From positions 168,179,498 through 168,243,497 of the forward strand of contig JAPWDM010000001.1 in assembly GCA_035578155.1 (NCBI GenBank): a stretch of DNA of 64,000 bases, given 5' to 3'. This DNA comes from Brachynemurus nebulosus. Its lineage: Eukaryota > Arthropoda > Insecta > Neuroptera > Myrmeleontidae. The translations under genes and the position numbers were made by a program. How positions within the stretch are numbered: position 1 is the stretch's first letter; each line of letters starts with the position of its first letter. Shown piece after piece: positions 36,458-48,473 of this stretch. The notes beneath the pieces were generated by a model, which was given only the letters and a program-made list of their open reading frames with translations, made no database searches and was not told where the DNA came from.

Positions 36458-37190
36458 AAATATTCCCACGAAACATAAGAATCAACGCAATATTTAGAAA
36501 GTTAGGTACGTGCATTTAAAAATAGTGATTTTGAGTACAATTTTTTGGCTGCTATCGAAACGTGTTTTCGGCACTGTTGAATATAGTTATTGCGCATAGG
36601 GATTGATAATTCTGTTTAAGTTAAAAAATACCAGCGTTTTTTATGACAAAAATCTACGCTCAAAACTTTAAACACGTTTTACATGAAAACAAATTTTTAA
36701 AAAAGCACAGTTATGATACAAGATGATGAACATGATTTCACAAAGAGTAGTGTGCCAATTGTTTCAAAATTTTGCACACTTATTTGTTATATGTAAAGGA
36801 TTTTGTATTTTGATAACTAGTCTTTTTAATAACAGTGCTGCAAATAATACATAAAAAGCATGTATAAAATAAGGTATTTTAGCGCATTGTGTTTTCCTTG
36901 CAATATTTAAAGTATTAGAGTATGTTTACTCAAAATAAAGTATAATACTTTCCTTGAATATAGGCACTGTGGGACAACTCTTAAAAAAAAACGTACTATC
37001 CTACAACTCTAAGAAAAAAGTAAACGTAATAAAATTTTACAAGTTGGATTTACACTGTAGCAAAAAATGAAATAAATTATTTTCAGTATACGAAACTACC
37101 CTCTTGCAGTAACATTCATAAAAATATTACTTTTCAATTTAAAATAGAATATGGCAATACAAAATACGATTTAGAAATGTTAAATTATAG
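36458..37190. other. spacer without recognised features
   Basis: AT-rich text; no repeat boundary or gene seen. Confidence 0.4.
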
Positions 37191-37193
37191 TCT

Positions 37194-37500
37194 GTCACAT
37201 TTTTGTGTGAGAGAGATAAGTAAATTAAACTGCCACTGTGCAAGCTGCTTTTTTATCCTTGTCCTCTTTTTTAACCAATCATATTTTTTTCAAAATTTTA
37301 TTACCTTTATTTTTTTCTTAAAGTTGTAATACAGTATGTAAATTCGACTTAGTTTGTCACATTTTTATGTGAGAGAGATAAGTAAATTGAACTGTCACTG
37401 TACAAGCTGCTTTTTTATCCTTGTCATCTTTTTTATCCAATCATATTTTTTTCAAAATTTTATTACTTTGACTTTTTTTCAGAATTGTTGAATAGTAAGT
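37194..37500 (+). repeat. 162-bp tandem duplication
   Basis: Units start GTCACATTTTTRTGTGAGAG at 37194 and 37356 and share GCAAGCTGCTTTTTTATCCT-type text (unit 2 reads TACAAGCTGC) over about 140 bp. Confidence 0.85.
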
Positions 37501-37584
37501 ACTGTAGAAGCCCATTATAGAGACTAGTCAACTTTCAGAATAAAATTACTTAAATATATGTACAACCACTTCCTAGTAAATATA

Positions 37585-38192
37585 GGGTAAGTTCAAAAAT
37601 GTAAACTTTACCGCATCGATGCAGCATCAGGACGTTTCTGATGCGTCTAATACTGCATGATGCGATGCTGATGCTCTCTTGAAATTTGATGCACATTAGA
37701 TATTTTTGAATGGGATATTGGCATCATGATGCATGTAGCATAATAGACACACAATGTAGCCAATGATGGACTATAGATAATATAGTAATACAGTCCTTGT
37801 ATAGGTATATTATCTTTGAATTTCAACTTGAACTTACTTGAAATTGAAAATATTGAAATTATTTGAATAAAAAATATTACATACCTATTTTGAGTGCAAG
37901 ATGTATTCAAATAGTTTAAACAATTTTAATGAAAAGTAAATACATTAATCTTAATACAGTTTCTTTTTCGGAATTATTCCTGTTGGTGTTAATACCTACA
38001 TAATATGGCAAGTAGTTATAATTCTACACATGACAAGCATCTTGGACACGCATCACCAAATTTCTTGATGCATTGTTTTGACGCATCAGATGCAAAAATG
38101 AACTTTTGATTTTTCGTTGCGATGCGTCTGATGCGTTTTTGAACTTTTGACTCTGCCTCATGCAAGCAGTGATGCATTTTTGAACTTAGCCA
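37585..38192. mobile_element. TA-flanked element with GGGTAAGTTC end, GATGC-motif type
   Basis: Left end TA|GGGTAAGTTCAAAAATG, right end complement of TGGCTAAGTTCAAAAATGCA, then TA. Several copies of GATGCRTTTTTGAACTT-like and GCATCAGATGC-like motifs occur within 200 bp of the ends. It shares the terminal GGGTAAGTTC with 43625-44735. No transposase. Confidence 0.7.
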
Positions 38193-38194
38193 TA

Positions 38195-38821
38195 ACCACG
38201 TACGATTTTTTTTTTTTTTAGATCAATTCCCCCAACACAATTTGTAACACATTTCTAACAAAACAACTGAAATATTATTGACAAAATGAATATTTTATGT
38301 TTTGTAGTTGTTTTGAACATAATAAATTTGCAAATACACAACTGAAACATGTACATATGTAAGTATATGTTCCAATATTTGTATGAAAATGTATGTTTGT
38401 AAGCAAAACCGTACATACACCTATTAAAACTCGTGGCCGTTTTACAGTAAATTTTTTGTACCACAACCAACCAGTTAAACAAGTGACCCCAATGACGTCA
38501 TAATAAATGGTTGTAAACCCGTTGTTTTGATCACGTGATTTAAATGGCCAATTCACTGTGTTTGGTATTCTCTGTATGTAGATAGGTACGTAGTTTGTAC
38601 AAATCATAGGTATACCTACACGTATGCATCTACATATCCATACGAATGTTTAGTCAGCGTGTGTGCATGGCCTGAATGGCTGTATAATATGTTTGGCTAT
38701 CGTCACCACCGATAATCTAAACGGACTTTATGCATTACATAGTCTAGGTTCATTGAAAGTGTTAATTAAGTTGTTGAGTGGTCATCAAATTATTCGCCTA
38801 TGGAATTTATTTACATACTTA
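38195..38821. other. spacer without recognised features
   Basis: Overlapping short minus-strand frames at 38255-38607 are not recognisable and lack splice or repeat support. Confidence 0.4.
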
Positions 38822-39521
38822 TCTATACATATAATAAAACTGTAACGAGACCATTTCTGTACATGGAATATTTTTTGAAAATTATAGTGGTACTGTAAAC
38901 ATAGTTATCGATGTTGATATCAAAACAGCGATTTTTAAAATTTTTGTCTGTCTGTTCACGCATCACGCAAAAACTATCGGACGGATTTTGATGAAATTTG
39001 GTGTGATCATAACTTATTACCTGGGTCAATATCTAGGATACTTTTTATCCCGGGAAAATGTCTCATTCCCACGGGAAAATAGAAAAACCATTCTGAGCAT
39101 GTGGACACATTACGCAAAAACTATTTGACGGATTTTGATGAAATTTGGTATGGTGATAAACTATTGCCTGGATAAACATCCAAGATACTCTTTACGCTGG
39201 AAAAATGTCTCATTCCCACGGGAAAATAGAAAAACTATTTTAAGGATGTGCACACATTACGCAAAAACAATTGAACGGATTTTGATGAAATTTGGTGTGG
39301 TGATTGCTTATTACCTGCGTCAATACTTAGGATACTTTTTATTATGGGAAAATGTCTCATTCCCACGGGAAAATAGGAAAACCATTTTGAGCATGTGCAT
39401 GCATTACGTAAAAATTATTGTTCTATGCAAATTCTGTATACTTACCTATTACACTTATACGTATACTTCTCATTGAGTTTATAACAATGCGTCGCGCGAA
39501 CGACGTCACGGGTACAGCTAG
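38822..39521 (+). mobile_element. non-autonomous Helitron, intact ends
   Basis: Begins TCTATACATATAATAAAAC right after A and ends CTAG right before T. A stem-loop CGTCG-CGCGAA-CGACG lies about 13 bp before the CTAG. These are the Helitron hallmarks (5' TC, 3' CTRR, hairpin, A|T insertion, no duplication). It holds four diverged ~148-bp tandem units (ACGGATTTTGATGAAATTTG, from about 38965, 39115, 39260, partial 39405). No Rep/helicase coding. Confidence 0.9.
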
Positions 39522-39627
39522 TGTATTATAAAAATTCTTATTTCCACTTAGAAATCTTTTACATGTTTTATGTGGAAAAAATTACGATATTGCTTGATAA
39601 AATATGAAAAATTATCCAAATGAATGT

Positions 39628-40688
39628 TTAGCGAATTTCCAAATTGAAAATTTAGCTATTACAGCCACTCTTATGACGCGACTTGAATCCGACACTGTCA
39701 TAGAAATTTTGTTTTGAGGTCCCTAGAAACCGAAAATGACAAATATACATATATATACATAAAATATACATACAGGGTGTTAGTGAATAAGTACTAAAGA
39801 TTTTAACAAGTGATTGCTAAGGTTCTTTTATGTAAAAAAGTTCATATAAACTCAGGTCCGTAAAGCTTAGTTTCCAAGATACAGGGTGTTGAGTTTCTTG
39901 TCTTTTTTAAAATTTTCCCAAATATTTCAAAACCGTTTTGAGATATTGACACAAAATTTGCAACACGGTATGACAGGATAAATACCCATATTTTGAAGTA
40001 TACAGAATATTTCCACTAAAAAACAAATGGCGTCCGTACGGCCATTTGATGACATATTTTTGAAGAAAAAAAGGCACGCCAATGATTTTTTTCAATTTGA
40101 AAATGTTTTTTCAAATGTCCCATAAGTTGTTGATAAAAATGACCTCTTAATATTTTGTCGCTTATATAGCCGTTTTCAAAATAAAAAATCATTTCTAGTG
40201 ACGGTTTCTACCACAAAACCGGTATGGGCTATCTAATAGCCCAGCTACTCTGTATCTTGGAAACTAGGCGTTTTCGGACCTGGGTTTATATGAACTTTTT
40301 TACATAAAAGAACCTCAAAAATCACCTGTTAAAATCTTTCGCACTTATTCACTAATACCCTGTATATGTGTCCGCACGATAACTTGAGAAAAAGCATCTT
40401 AATTTTACCAAATTTGGTAAAAAATCTTGGATGAGTTCATTAGCTAGATACGTCCGACGCGACGTCCGAAACATGGTTTTTTGGGCATTTTTCGAGAAAA
40501 AATTAGTTTTTGCCAAAATGTCCCCAATTTTAAAAATTTTTGCGTCATTAGACCATTGGAATAGGAGAAAAAAATCACATAAAAAGGTTTTTAAACATTA
40601 TTCTATGTAAACTGGTTTCCGAAAAAATACTAATTCTTGTAAATGGATATGCCCTATGTTATGCAGGATGCTGCGATAGGGGTATTTT
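39628..40688 (+). mobile_element. GCGACAGGGG dispersed family, copy d, carrying a nested MITE
   Basis: Starts TTAGCGAATTTCC, includes GACGCGACTTGAATCCGACA and ends GATGCTGCGATAGGGGTATT. The element at 39773-40362 has inserted into its ATA-rich interior. TAGCGAATTTCC at the left is the exact complement of GGAAATTCGCTA found near the right end of other copies. Confidence 0.75.
39773..40362. mobile_element. Tc1/mariner-like MITE, CAGGGTGTTAGTGAATAAG ends
   Basis: Inverted arms of about 130 bp beginning CAGGGTGTTAGTGAATAAG and CAGGGTATTAGTGAATAAG, TA at 39771-39772 and 40363-40364. ACAGGGTGTTGAG recurs internally at 39882. Non-coding. Confidence 0.88.
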
Positions 40689-41292
40689 TATATATTTTGA
40701 TCTCTTATTAATGAATAATCTCAATAAAAATTTCTATTTTGAAAAGAGAAACATCCTTTTTACTTGTTTCTAATGAGCCCCTAACATGATAAAATGATAC
40801 ATATATTAAAGATATCAAAATACACAAAATATATTTTTTTAGATAATTGAAGATGGACTGTTGAAGCTGAAAATTTTGATAATTAGAGTTACATAATTTT
40901 GTACTTCATATTAATACAATTTTGTCACTCTAAAAAGTACCTATTGCTGGCTCTCCCATTTTCATGCGCAATGAATTATAAATGATGTTAACATTAGAGA
41001 TGTGAAAATTAGACTAGAAATCTGTTTTATAGATATTTTGTATTTTTCGTTAAAAAGGATGTTTCTAATTTCAAAACTGAAATGTTTATGGAGGCATCTC
41101 ATTGACAAGAGAACAAAATACCTAGGTATGTGGTAAAAAATTATTTCGATAATTTTTCATATTTTTTATTAGTCGAATTTTCTCCGAAAAATTAGACTTA
41201 TACAGTCTATACGATAAGAGCTGCGAGAGGCGAGAGTAGGGGCGCTATCCGTTTTCGGATCCGTAGAACACGAATATGTAGAAAAAAAAATG

Positions 41293-41296
<4 letters not shown>

Positions 41297-41359
<63 letters not shown>
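41297..41359. repeat. (TA)n microsatellite
   Basis: About 31 pure AT units; yields spurious Tyr-Ile frames. Confidence 0.97.
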
Positions 41360-41361
<2 letters not shown>

Positions 41362-41399
41362 CCCGCCACCTTTTAATTTGTGTAGGGCCCCCCTATGGA

Positions 41400-42260
41400 A
41401 GTTAAGAGATGAAATTTGGTAAATGGGGCTCATTTTCGAGGCACCTCATACTATCAAAGTGGGGTCAAATTTTGGGCAAATTTTTTTTCTGACCCGACTT
41501 TTAATGGGGTGGTGGGGGGCGGAAAAGCAATAAAACTTTTCCAAACCGGTTTTAAATAATGTTTCGGTCAATTATCTACAACATATCCAAATTTCAGCTT
41601 CCTAGGATGATAGGGTGGGAGTAGAGGGGGGAAAAACGATTTTCGCTGGATCTAACAGGCCCCCAGCCCCCCAGAATTAACGTAGAGGGTTGAAATTTGG
41701 TGTGTTGATAAAGTTCGTACCTAGGTTGTGCTTTTTGGAGGTTTTAATATTTTACCTCCACCCACCTCATTTTTAAGCTACAATTTCATGCATTTTCGAC
41801 GTTTTCGAAGTTTGTACCACTCGCACAGGTCACCCGAATAAACCTAGAGGGCTGAAATTTTGTATTCGGATTGAGTTAGTATCAAGGGGGTGCCTTTTGG
41901 GGGTCTCGACTTTTAACCCCTACCCGCACCATTTTTATACCCAAAAGAACATGATTTTTCTTGTTTTTTAACAGTTTCGTTCGGGTCAAAATCTCCCCAA
42001 ATAAACCTAGAGGGCTGAAATTTTGTGTACAGGTTAAGCTAATAGCCAGACACTGTTTTTTGGAGGTTTCAACTTTTAACCCTTACCCCCACGATTTTTA
42101 CGCCAATATTTCCTTAATTTTTTTGCTTGTTTTCTAACACGTCTAGAGACTCCATAAGGAAACCTAGAGGGCTGAAATTTTGTACGTGTATTCAGTTAGT
42201 ATCCAGCTAGTACCTTGTAGGGAGTCCGCATCACTTTTCCCCCCACTTCTCCCATTTTTA
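41400..42260 (+). repeat. diverged tandem array, ~160-bp unit
   Basis: CCTAGAGGGCTGAAATTTTG recurs at 41682 (diverged), 41843, 42006 and 42163, spaced 161, 163 and 157 bp. Each unit continues with GTTAGTATCM, a GG-rich block and CTTTTAACCCYTACCC. Two earlier, weaker units may begin near 41402 and 41586. Less AT-rich than the surroundings. Class unknown. Confidence 0.8.
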
Positions 42261-42321
42261 CATCGGAATTGAATGCTTTTGTTAAATGTGTTTTAAAAGC
42301 ATTATGTTTATTCTAAATACA

Positions 42322-43211
42322 AGTAGGCGAATAGTAATTTTAAAAAATTTAAAAAAAAAGTGAACTTACTTTTATGACAAATGAAATACATACATATTAA
42401 GTAATTTAAAAATGTTATTAAAGTCACTGTTTATTTATAAATTAGGAATTTTGGATTTTTAGTATTTATAAAATAGAAATTTTGGATTTTTTTGGAAAGA
42501 AAAAATATCTTTATAAAGGCCTTCCAGTTTACTATTTAAGGTCCTTTTTTAATTTTTAAAACTAAAACATAAAGGCAATTAGCGGATAAACATGGGCAGG
42601 AATGTTCTCGTACGAATTGTGTTGGCTTTTTTTCTGCTACCTGTTTTCGGCACAAAATTGAAATTTACTGAGATACAGCCCTTAAATACTTAAAACCTTT
42701 TTTTAAAGCCTCGATCAGCCGAACACTCATCACCAGTTTTGAAACCAACAAAATGACAATTCGGTTGTAGACTTTCAATCACATTTCGCTTGTAGACATT
42801 CAATACCGAAGATGAAGGGGAAAATTCGACTACCGTGATGGGGCCCCGCTGCTCACGGCGTTTTTATTCATGCGGGAGTAGTACTAACTTGGCGCACACA
42901 TTTTTGTACACAAAAAAGCTTTTTTCCCACTGTACTCTTCCCACATACTTTTTGCGTGCGGAAAGTAAACTTTCCACACGCAAATTGACAATAAAACACG
43001 CAAAATTTAATCAAAACACGCAAAGCCGCCTCTTGATTTTTCATTTAATAAATATTTCATAATTATTTCTAAAGAAATCAGCAACAAAATAATTTAAACA
43101 ATATTTAGTTAAAAAAGAAGGCACTCAAAAATATTATTTTAAAAAGGAATAAAAAATAGTAATAAAAATGAAAAAATGTATGTGAAATTCGTAATAAAAA
43201 TAGTATAATCA
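42322..43211. other. spacer without recognised genes
   Basis: A 75-codon frame at 42835-43062 is unassigned. GCGTGCGGAAAGTAAACTTT and CACACGCAAA repeats near 42950-43020 are local. Confidence 0.4.
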
Positions 43212-43417
43212 GTACCAATTGTAGAGACCATTCCATTTTTCTTTTTATAAATTTATTTTGCCTACAACCGTTTTTAATATTACGAAATACTGTGCTATAC
43301 ATTTTTGTTTATTGTTTTTCTTTAAATTGTTGATACTTAAAATCCAATATTAAAAACGATTGTTAACAAATTACATTTATAAAAGAAGAATGGAATGGTT
43401 AGAACATTTGGTACCGA
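43212..43417. repeat. inverted repeat, ~75-bp arms
   Basis: Arms 43212-43290 and 43344-43417 share ATGGAATGGTYWSWACA and AATATTAAAAACGRTTGT-type text, with a 50-bp spacer. A second imperfect palindrome follows at about 43437-43527 (GAATTGTCGACTGCTCACTC with its inverse). Confidence 0.7.
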
Positions 43418-43624
43418 CCATATATGCAACTCGTGCAGAATTGTCGACTGCTCACTCGAGTGAATGAGCGCACTCACTACGATCGTGCGCTCAACTTCGC
43501 TCTCGTGAGTAATCGACAATTTTCCGCACTTATTGCATAATATACTATTTTAATATAGTTGGGTATAGTGATTTAAAATCAAGAAAATTCCTGATTTTTC
43601 CAATTTAAAAATATATGGGTATTA

Positions 43625-44735
43625 GGGTAGCTTCGCTAGTTACCCGTCCAGAGCCAGTTTTCGTCCATTTTGCTGTACAATAGCATATAATAGAATTATA
43701 AAAACAGATAACCGAGCAAGTTTGATTTTGTTACATTCCTGGCTCATAAACAGTGACAACACAGATAAAAAATATTTACTTAATAGAGATGCGTATTTAA
43801 AAAAAATTATTAATTAGCCAGTTGTTTTCATGTTGGACAGACAGCGTGTAAATTAACAAAAAAACTAGTGACATGATGACATTTCACGGTTAGTTTTAAT
43901 ACTGTTATGGCGTGATTAAGTTTTATTTTTTGTTTTATACTAATATTTAAGAGACATTGAACGTAATTAGAAGTGAAAATTTTTTAAAAATTTAAATTGA
44001 GTTGTAAAAATTTGATGGACGGATATTAAGTAATCAATTCCTTAAAAACTTCAGTTTTCGTCCACTTGGACGAAAACTGAAACAATCAAATGAAATTTAT
44101 TTTATTTCTCAATCTAGCTAAATATTGTGAAATAGTAAAAAACTTTATTTTGGACAATTATCATTGGCTGCTTGATTAGAGATTTAATTTTCATCCACTC
44201 AATTATTTGCGTAAAATGAATTACAAAAGTTTAAATTACATGCACGAAAACTGAAAACTGCATTAAATTGTACCTTTCAGTTTTCGTCCATGTATTTCTC
44301 TGTATGTGAATTATATTTTCAAACTTTTAGATAACCTCCTTAGAATCAAAAAAGTTATAAAATAAAATAAAATAAATAGGTTTAAGAAGGAAGATAAAAG
44401 GTTCTGAATACATATAAGCATTTGCTTTTTATTAAAATTAATTTTTTTATAACAATTTTTAACCTAAATGGTGGTCGAAAACTAGCCTACATGAAAACCA
44501 ACTTTTTTGGACGAAAACTAGCGAAATCTGTATATTTATCGTTATTATTTTTTTATAAAAAAACAGTGAACGTAATTAGTTATCATTTTATGTCAACTTA
44601 AAGTAGACTGTGTAAGCAATAAATAGCAATATAATTCATCAGCATTAGATCAGTTGAACATATTTTTGTTGAACATATTTTTATGTCGCAAAGCTATCAA
44701 CTCCACTAATGGGACGAAAACTAGCGAACTTACCC
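43625..44735. mobile_element. TA-flanked element with GGGTAAGTTCGC end and GGACGAAAACT motif array
   Basis: Ends GGGTAGCTTCGCTAGTT and complement GGGTAAGTTCGCTAGTTTTC, TA outside (43623-43624, 44736-44737). GGACGAAAACTRR or its complement recurs about seven times (near 43654, 44050, 44070, 44277, 44470, 44507, 44711); 44050-44078 is a palindrome of two copies. No coding over 1.1 kb. Confidence 0.8.
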
Positions 44736-44737
44736 TA

Positions 44738-46003
44738 TATAGGAAATATTAGTTTTATTACAGAAAGTGAAACGACCTAAATTTTCTCATTCAATTTAAA
44801 CGAAATCTGTCCAGGTTGCCAGGCGATAACATGACCTTTTATAATAAGTACTACTATGAATGTACTACTAAAATAAAATTATGTAAACAAATTCCAAGGG
44901 AACAATTCTGACCACTTAATTACTTTCTGAACCTAGACTATAGACTATAGCGTACGTAATTCATTTTGTTTTATGGTACCGGCGGAGAACGTGGAGAAGT
45001 TTAATAATTTACGTGCATATAGTGGTAACCGCACAATCACTTTGCTTGCCTAGGTCCACCAAGTACGTTTTGCTGCAGTATCTCCGCACCTCACTAACGG
45101 AGACAGACTACCATAGAAAAAAACACGGCATTTATACATACATACATACATACTTATTACGGATGCTGATGGTTGCCGTATATAGTGATTCAAATTTGCT
45201 AAAACATAGACGTTTATAATGAATTAAAGTCGATATCACAATATAAATCACTCGAGCCAAATTCACTTGTTCGGTTTGTCAATTGTTTTCTTGAAGTTGA
45301 TAGCTTTTTTTTTTTTTAGTTCGCATTTGATGGATCTGTTGTGGTTTATTGTGGTTTCGTCGTGTTCATGGTAATATATTTTGTATAATATATCTCTTAA
45401 AGAGTGTCTACGAAGGTCATTAACATTATTTTGTAAATAAATAAAACCTGTGTTATTTTAATATACCCTAAAAAATAATTTCACAGCGCTTCCACTTACA
45501 TTCTGCAGGAACAGTTGTAAACTTCGCATTGTATGCTTTATATTGGCGTGAATGGCTCCGTATAGCATTCAGTGTAAATTGATAAGTAGTTTACTGTTTG
45601 TTCCTTGGAAATTACTGATATTTTAAAAAAAAAATTACATAAAGATGTTAACGATTGGACAATAAATTTTCTTAACTTTAAAATAACTTTTCGATTGAAG
45701 AATTTAATTTGAGACGTTTGTAATTTTTCGAATAAATTTTTGTTTACATATAACAATTTGACGAGAAGAAGTGTCAAATAGCAAAATACGACTAGCGTTG
45801 TCGAAAACTCAAATTTATAGAGAAAAAATAGAAAACTCAAATGTAATACGGTAAGACAACGAATAAAATAAGTTAGTATAATTCACCTTATGGTTCCAAT
45901 GTTTCGTTACTTTGGATTTAAAATCAATTTTTACCAATAAAAATTTTTGTTCCATTTTTATCGTGTTTACCTGAAATGACCAATAAGAAGTTTTCTACTT
46001 TTA
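44738..46003. other. spacer without recognised genes
   Basis: (CATA)n run at 45138-45156. A 100-codon minus frame at 45538-45840 is AT-driven and unassigned. Confidence 0.4.
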
Positions 46004-46011
46004 CTTCGCCG

Positions 46012-46358
46012 CAGAGGCGTATACAGCTAAGCTTTTTAAGAATCACACGGGAAATGAAAGAACTAAAAAAATGTTCAATTTTTTCGATTTTAAAAAAAAA
46101 ATGGTTTTTCAAAAAACGGATAATTTCTTGACACAGAAGTTTCTTGGGAAGGGTCCCTTAAATTTTCAATGCCTCCCTATAAACTCACTTTGACGAGTAA
46201 CAAAAAAAAAAAAAAAAAACGCCAACTGACTCAATAATTGTTATAATTATAGCAATTTTACCAGTGTGATTTTAAAATTAAATATTATCTGGTGTATATT
46301 TTTAAATCTTGGGGGAGGCATTACTTTTGACCCCACCCCCTCTCTATATACGCGCTTG
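46012..46358. mobile_element. hAT-like MITE, CAGAGGCGTATAC ends
   Basis: Left CAGAGGCGTATAC, right complement CAAGCGCGTATATAG; duplications CTTCGCCG/CTTCGCTG (7 of 8) at 46004-46011 and 46359-46366. Non-coding. Confidence 0.7.
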
Positions 46359-46788
46359 CTTCGCTGTAAAAATCGGTATTAACTTTTCACGGCAAAGGTG
46401 GAAAAGCCACAATATTTTTAAGGGGGAATTAAATATACATGGGTTACCATAAATTGTCACTGAAAAATTTGATTTAGCATGTCATAACGGGGTACGGCAT
46501 AGATATTGAACCTAAATACACATATCAATCCTTTCATCTTTTTCTCTCCGTTAAATTTTTTCCGAATCTTCTTATACGCGATGTTTTTTTATCGTAAGAT
46601 ACCGAATTTCTTTTACCATCATGTGTTTGGCTGCACATATTCTCCATAATATACATACTTACATATTATTAACTAAACTGTTTATAACTTTTTTCTTTTA
46701 GCAAATTTCCAGAATGGAATTCAGCTATTACAGCCACTGTCATGACGCGACTTAAACCGAAATCGAAAATAGTATTCACTAAAATTTA

Positions 46789-46792
<4 letters not shown>

Positions 46793-46866
<74 letters not shown>
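46793..46866. repeat. (TA)n microsatellite
   Basis: About 37 TA units at the junction of the GCGACAGGGG-family copy and the pogo-like fragment. Confidence 0.97.
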
Positions 46867-46869
<3 letters not shown>

Positions 46870-47060
46870 AAACCTGGATAAGGGAGAACTGGATAAGCGA
46901 GAAAACTCTGTAAGTGAAAGTAATTGGTAGGTCCCGTAACTTTACCACTCTGAAACCTCTATGAGTGGGAAACAAAAACCTGAATAAGTGAGAGTCGTTT
47001 TTCGCTCGTGGACCTCTATAACTGAGATTGCTAATTGCCTGTACCTCTATAAGCGACAGT
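46864..47060 (+). mobile_element. pogo/Tigger-like end fragment
   Basis: TATAGTCAAACCTGGATAAG and later ACCTCTATAASYGA repeats are typical of pogo/Tigger terminal regions. The inverse end was not found. Confidence 0.6.
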
Positions 47061-47623
47061 TAAACGTAATTAACATTTGCTATTTATGACTCATTCTTAA
47101 ATTTCAAAGAGCTTATACATATTTCATTAGTCCGCACGGGAACTCTCGAACGAAGTATCCAATTTTTACGAAATTTGGTGAAAACATTGGAAATCCCTAA
47201 CCCTTGGATGAGTTCGTCAGCCAGACACGTCGGATGCCAGGAACATGGTTTCTTTGTTCTTGCAAAAAATTAGTTTTTTGTCGAAATTTCCACTTATTCA
47301 ACAATTTTTGCGAAATTTTTTTACACCATTTAAAAGAGGAGAAAAAATTACATAGAAAAGGTCTTTAAACTTTTTTTCTATGTCAACTAGTTTCCGAGAA
47401 AAACTAATTTTATAAACGGAAATTCGCTATGTTATGCAGGATGCTGCGACAGGGGTATTTTTGACCTTTATTAAAAGAACGAGACAAAAATATATGAAAT
47501 TAGTTTGTATGTTACTTATAATTACAGTGCAGTATTTAGATACCGACTACGTAGATATCATGTAATGTTTTCATGCAATATTTATGTTTACAGAATGCTA
47601 CAAAAAAAACTGACACTTTAAAT

Positions 47624-47815
47624 AATTAAAATTCACCTAGTGTTTGAAAAATTATCAAAACTGGATCGGCTGGGACTCGAACCCGGATCTCTTGGTTGCT
47701 AGCCAAGCGCCTTATCAATTATGCCACCGACCGTTCGTTCGAGTGCCACTCCAATTCTGATAATCAAACACATCGTCTCTTTAATGCGAGACGCAGTTAC
47801 ATTTTTAATTTCAAA
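47624..47815 (+). mobile_element. tRNA-bearing repeat, second copy
   Basis: Starts TTAAAATTCACCTAGTG, includes TTTGAAAAATTATC, an antisense tRNA-like unit and GCGAGACGCAGTTACATTTT, ending near AATTTCAAA. It follows the copy at 12196-12406 throughout but has no poly(A) tail or clear duplication. Confidence 0.7.
47663..47733 (-). tRNA. tRNA-like sequence, anticodon AGC by position, decayed
   Basis: Anticodon stem CTTGG/CCAAG with loop CTAGCAA, T arm CGGGTTCGAGTCCCAG and B box GGTTCGAGTCC are intact; the acceptor stem has a mismatch at its first pair. Repeat-borne relative of 12229-12300, unlikely to be a host tRNA gene. Confidence 0.5.
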
Positions 47816-47835
47816 TGCTATCGAGTGCCTGTGAA

Positions 47836-48204
47836 ACATTATTAATGCATGGCGGACTTTTGTCCATATTTACACACACACCAATATTCATATGTTCACT
47901 TGATGTCCAGCTTTAGCTGATACTTGAACGCTCGATTTACTTTGGTATGTATGACAAATTCATTATGTTAATTAAAAACAACCAAGCAACCAAGAGATCC
48001 GGGTTCGAGTCCCAGCCGATCCAGTTTTGATAATTTTTCAAACACTATGTGAATTTTAATTAACATAATGAATTGGTCATACATACCAAAGTAAATCGAG
48101 TGTTTAGGTATCAGCTAAAGCTGGACATCAAGTGAATATATGAACATTGGTGTGTGTGTAAATACGGACAAAAGTCCGCCATACATTAATAATGTTTCAC
48201 CATT
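47836..48204. repeat. inverted repeat enclosing a tRNA 3' half
   Basis: Arms about 47836-47975 and 48056-48204 match in inverse (for example GGCGGACTTTTGTCC, CACTTGATGTCCAGCTTTAG). The inner part 47984-48022 is the 3' half of the tRNA-like unit on the + strand, and 47988-48062 is the inverse of 47627-47702. A duplication-inversion of the tRNA repeat and its flank is the simplest reading. Confidence 0.75.
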
Positions 48205-48473
48205 AGTTGTTCATAATGTTTCACTAAAAAAAAGACATTTTAAATGTTTAAAAACTGACATTTCATCTATACTTTTTTGTTATCTTAAAAATTCAGCATA
48301 TGCTGGTGAACTTGAATTTTCTTTTTTCACAACATCAAACAACAAGAATTAGATATGAAGATGCAAGTTTAGCCGAAAAACTGTTTGAGTTGGTCGCATA
48401 TATTCTGATTTTATCGATCCGGGCGCTGGGGATACTGTCGCATACGTAATAATATCTGTTGGTAGCAGCTCAG

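Larger units (their letters stand above)
46698..47461 (+). mobile_element. GCGACAGGGG dispersed family, copy e, interrupted
   Basis: Starts TTAGCAAATTTCC, has CACTGTCATGACGCGACTT and ends GGATGCTGCGACAGGGGTAT. Between about 46790 and 47130 it is split by a (TA)n tract and a pogo-like fragment. Confidence 0.78.
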
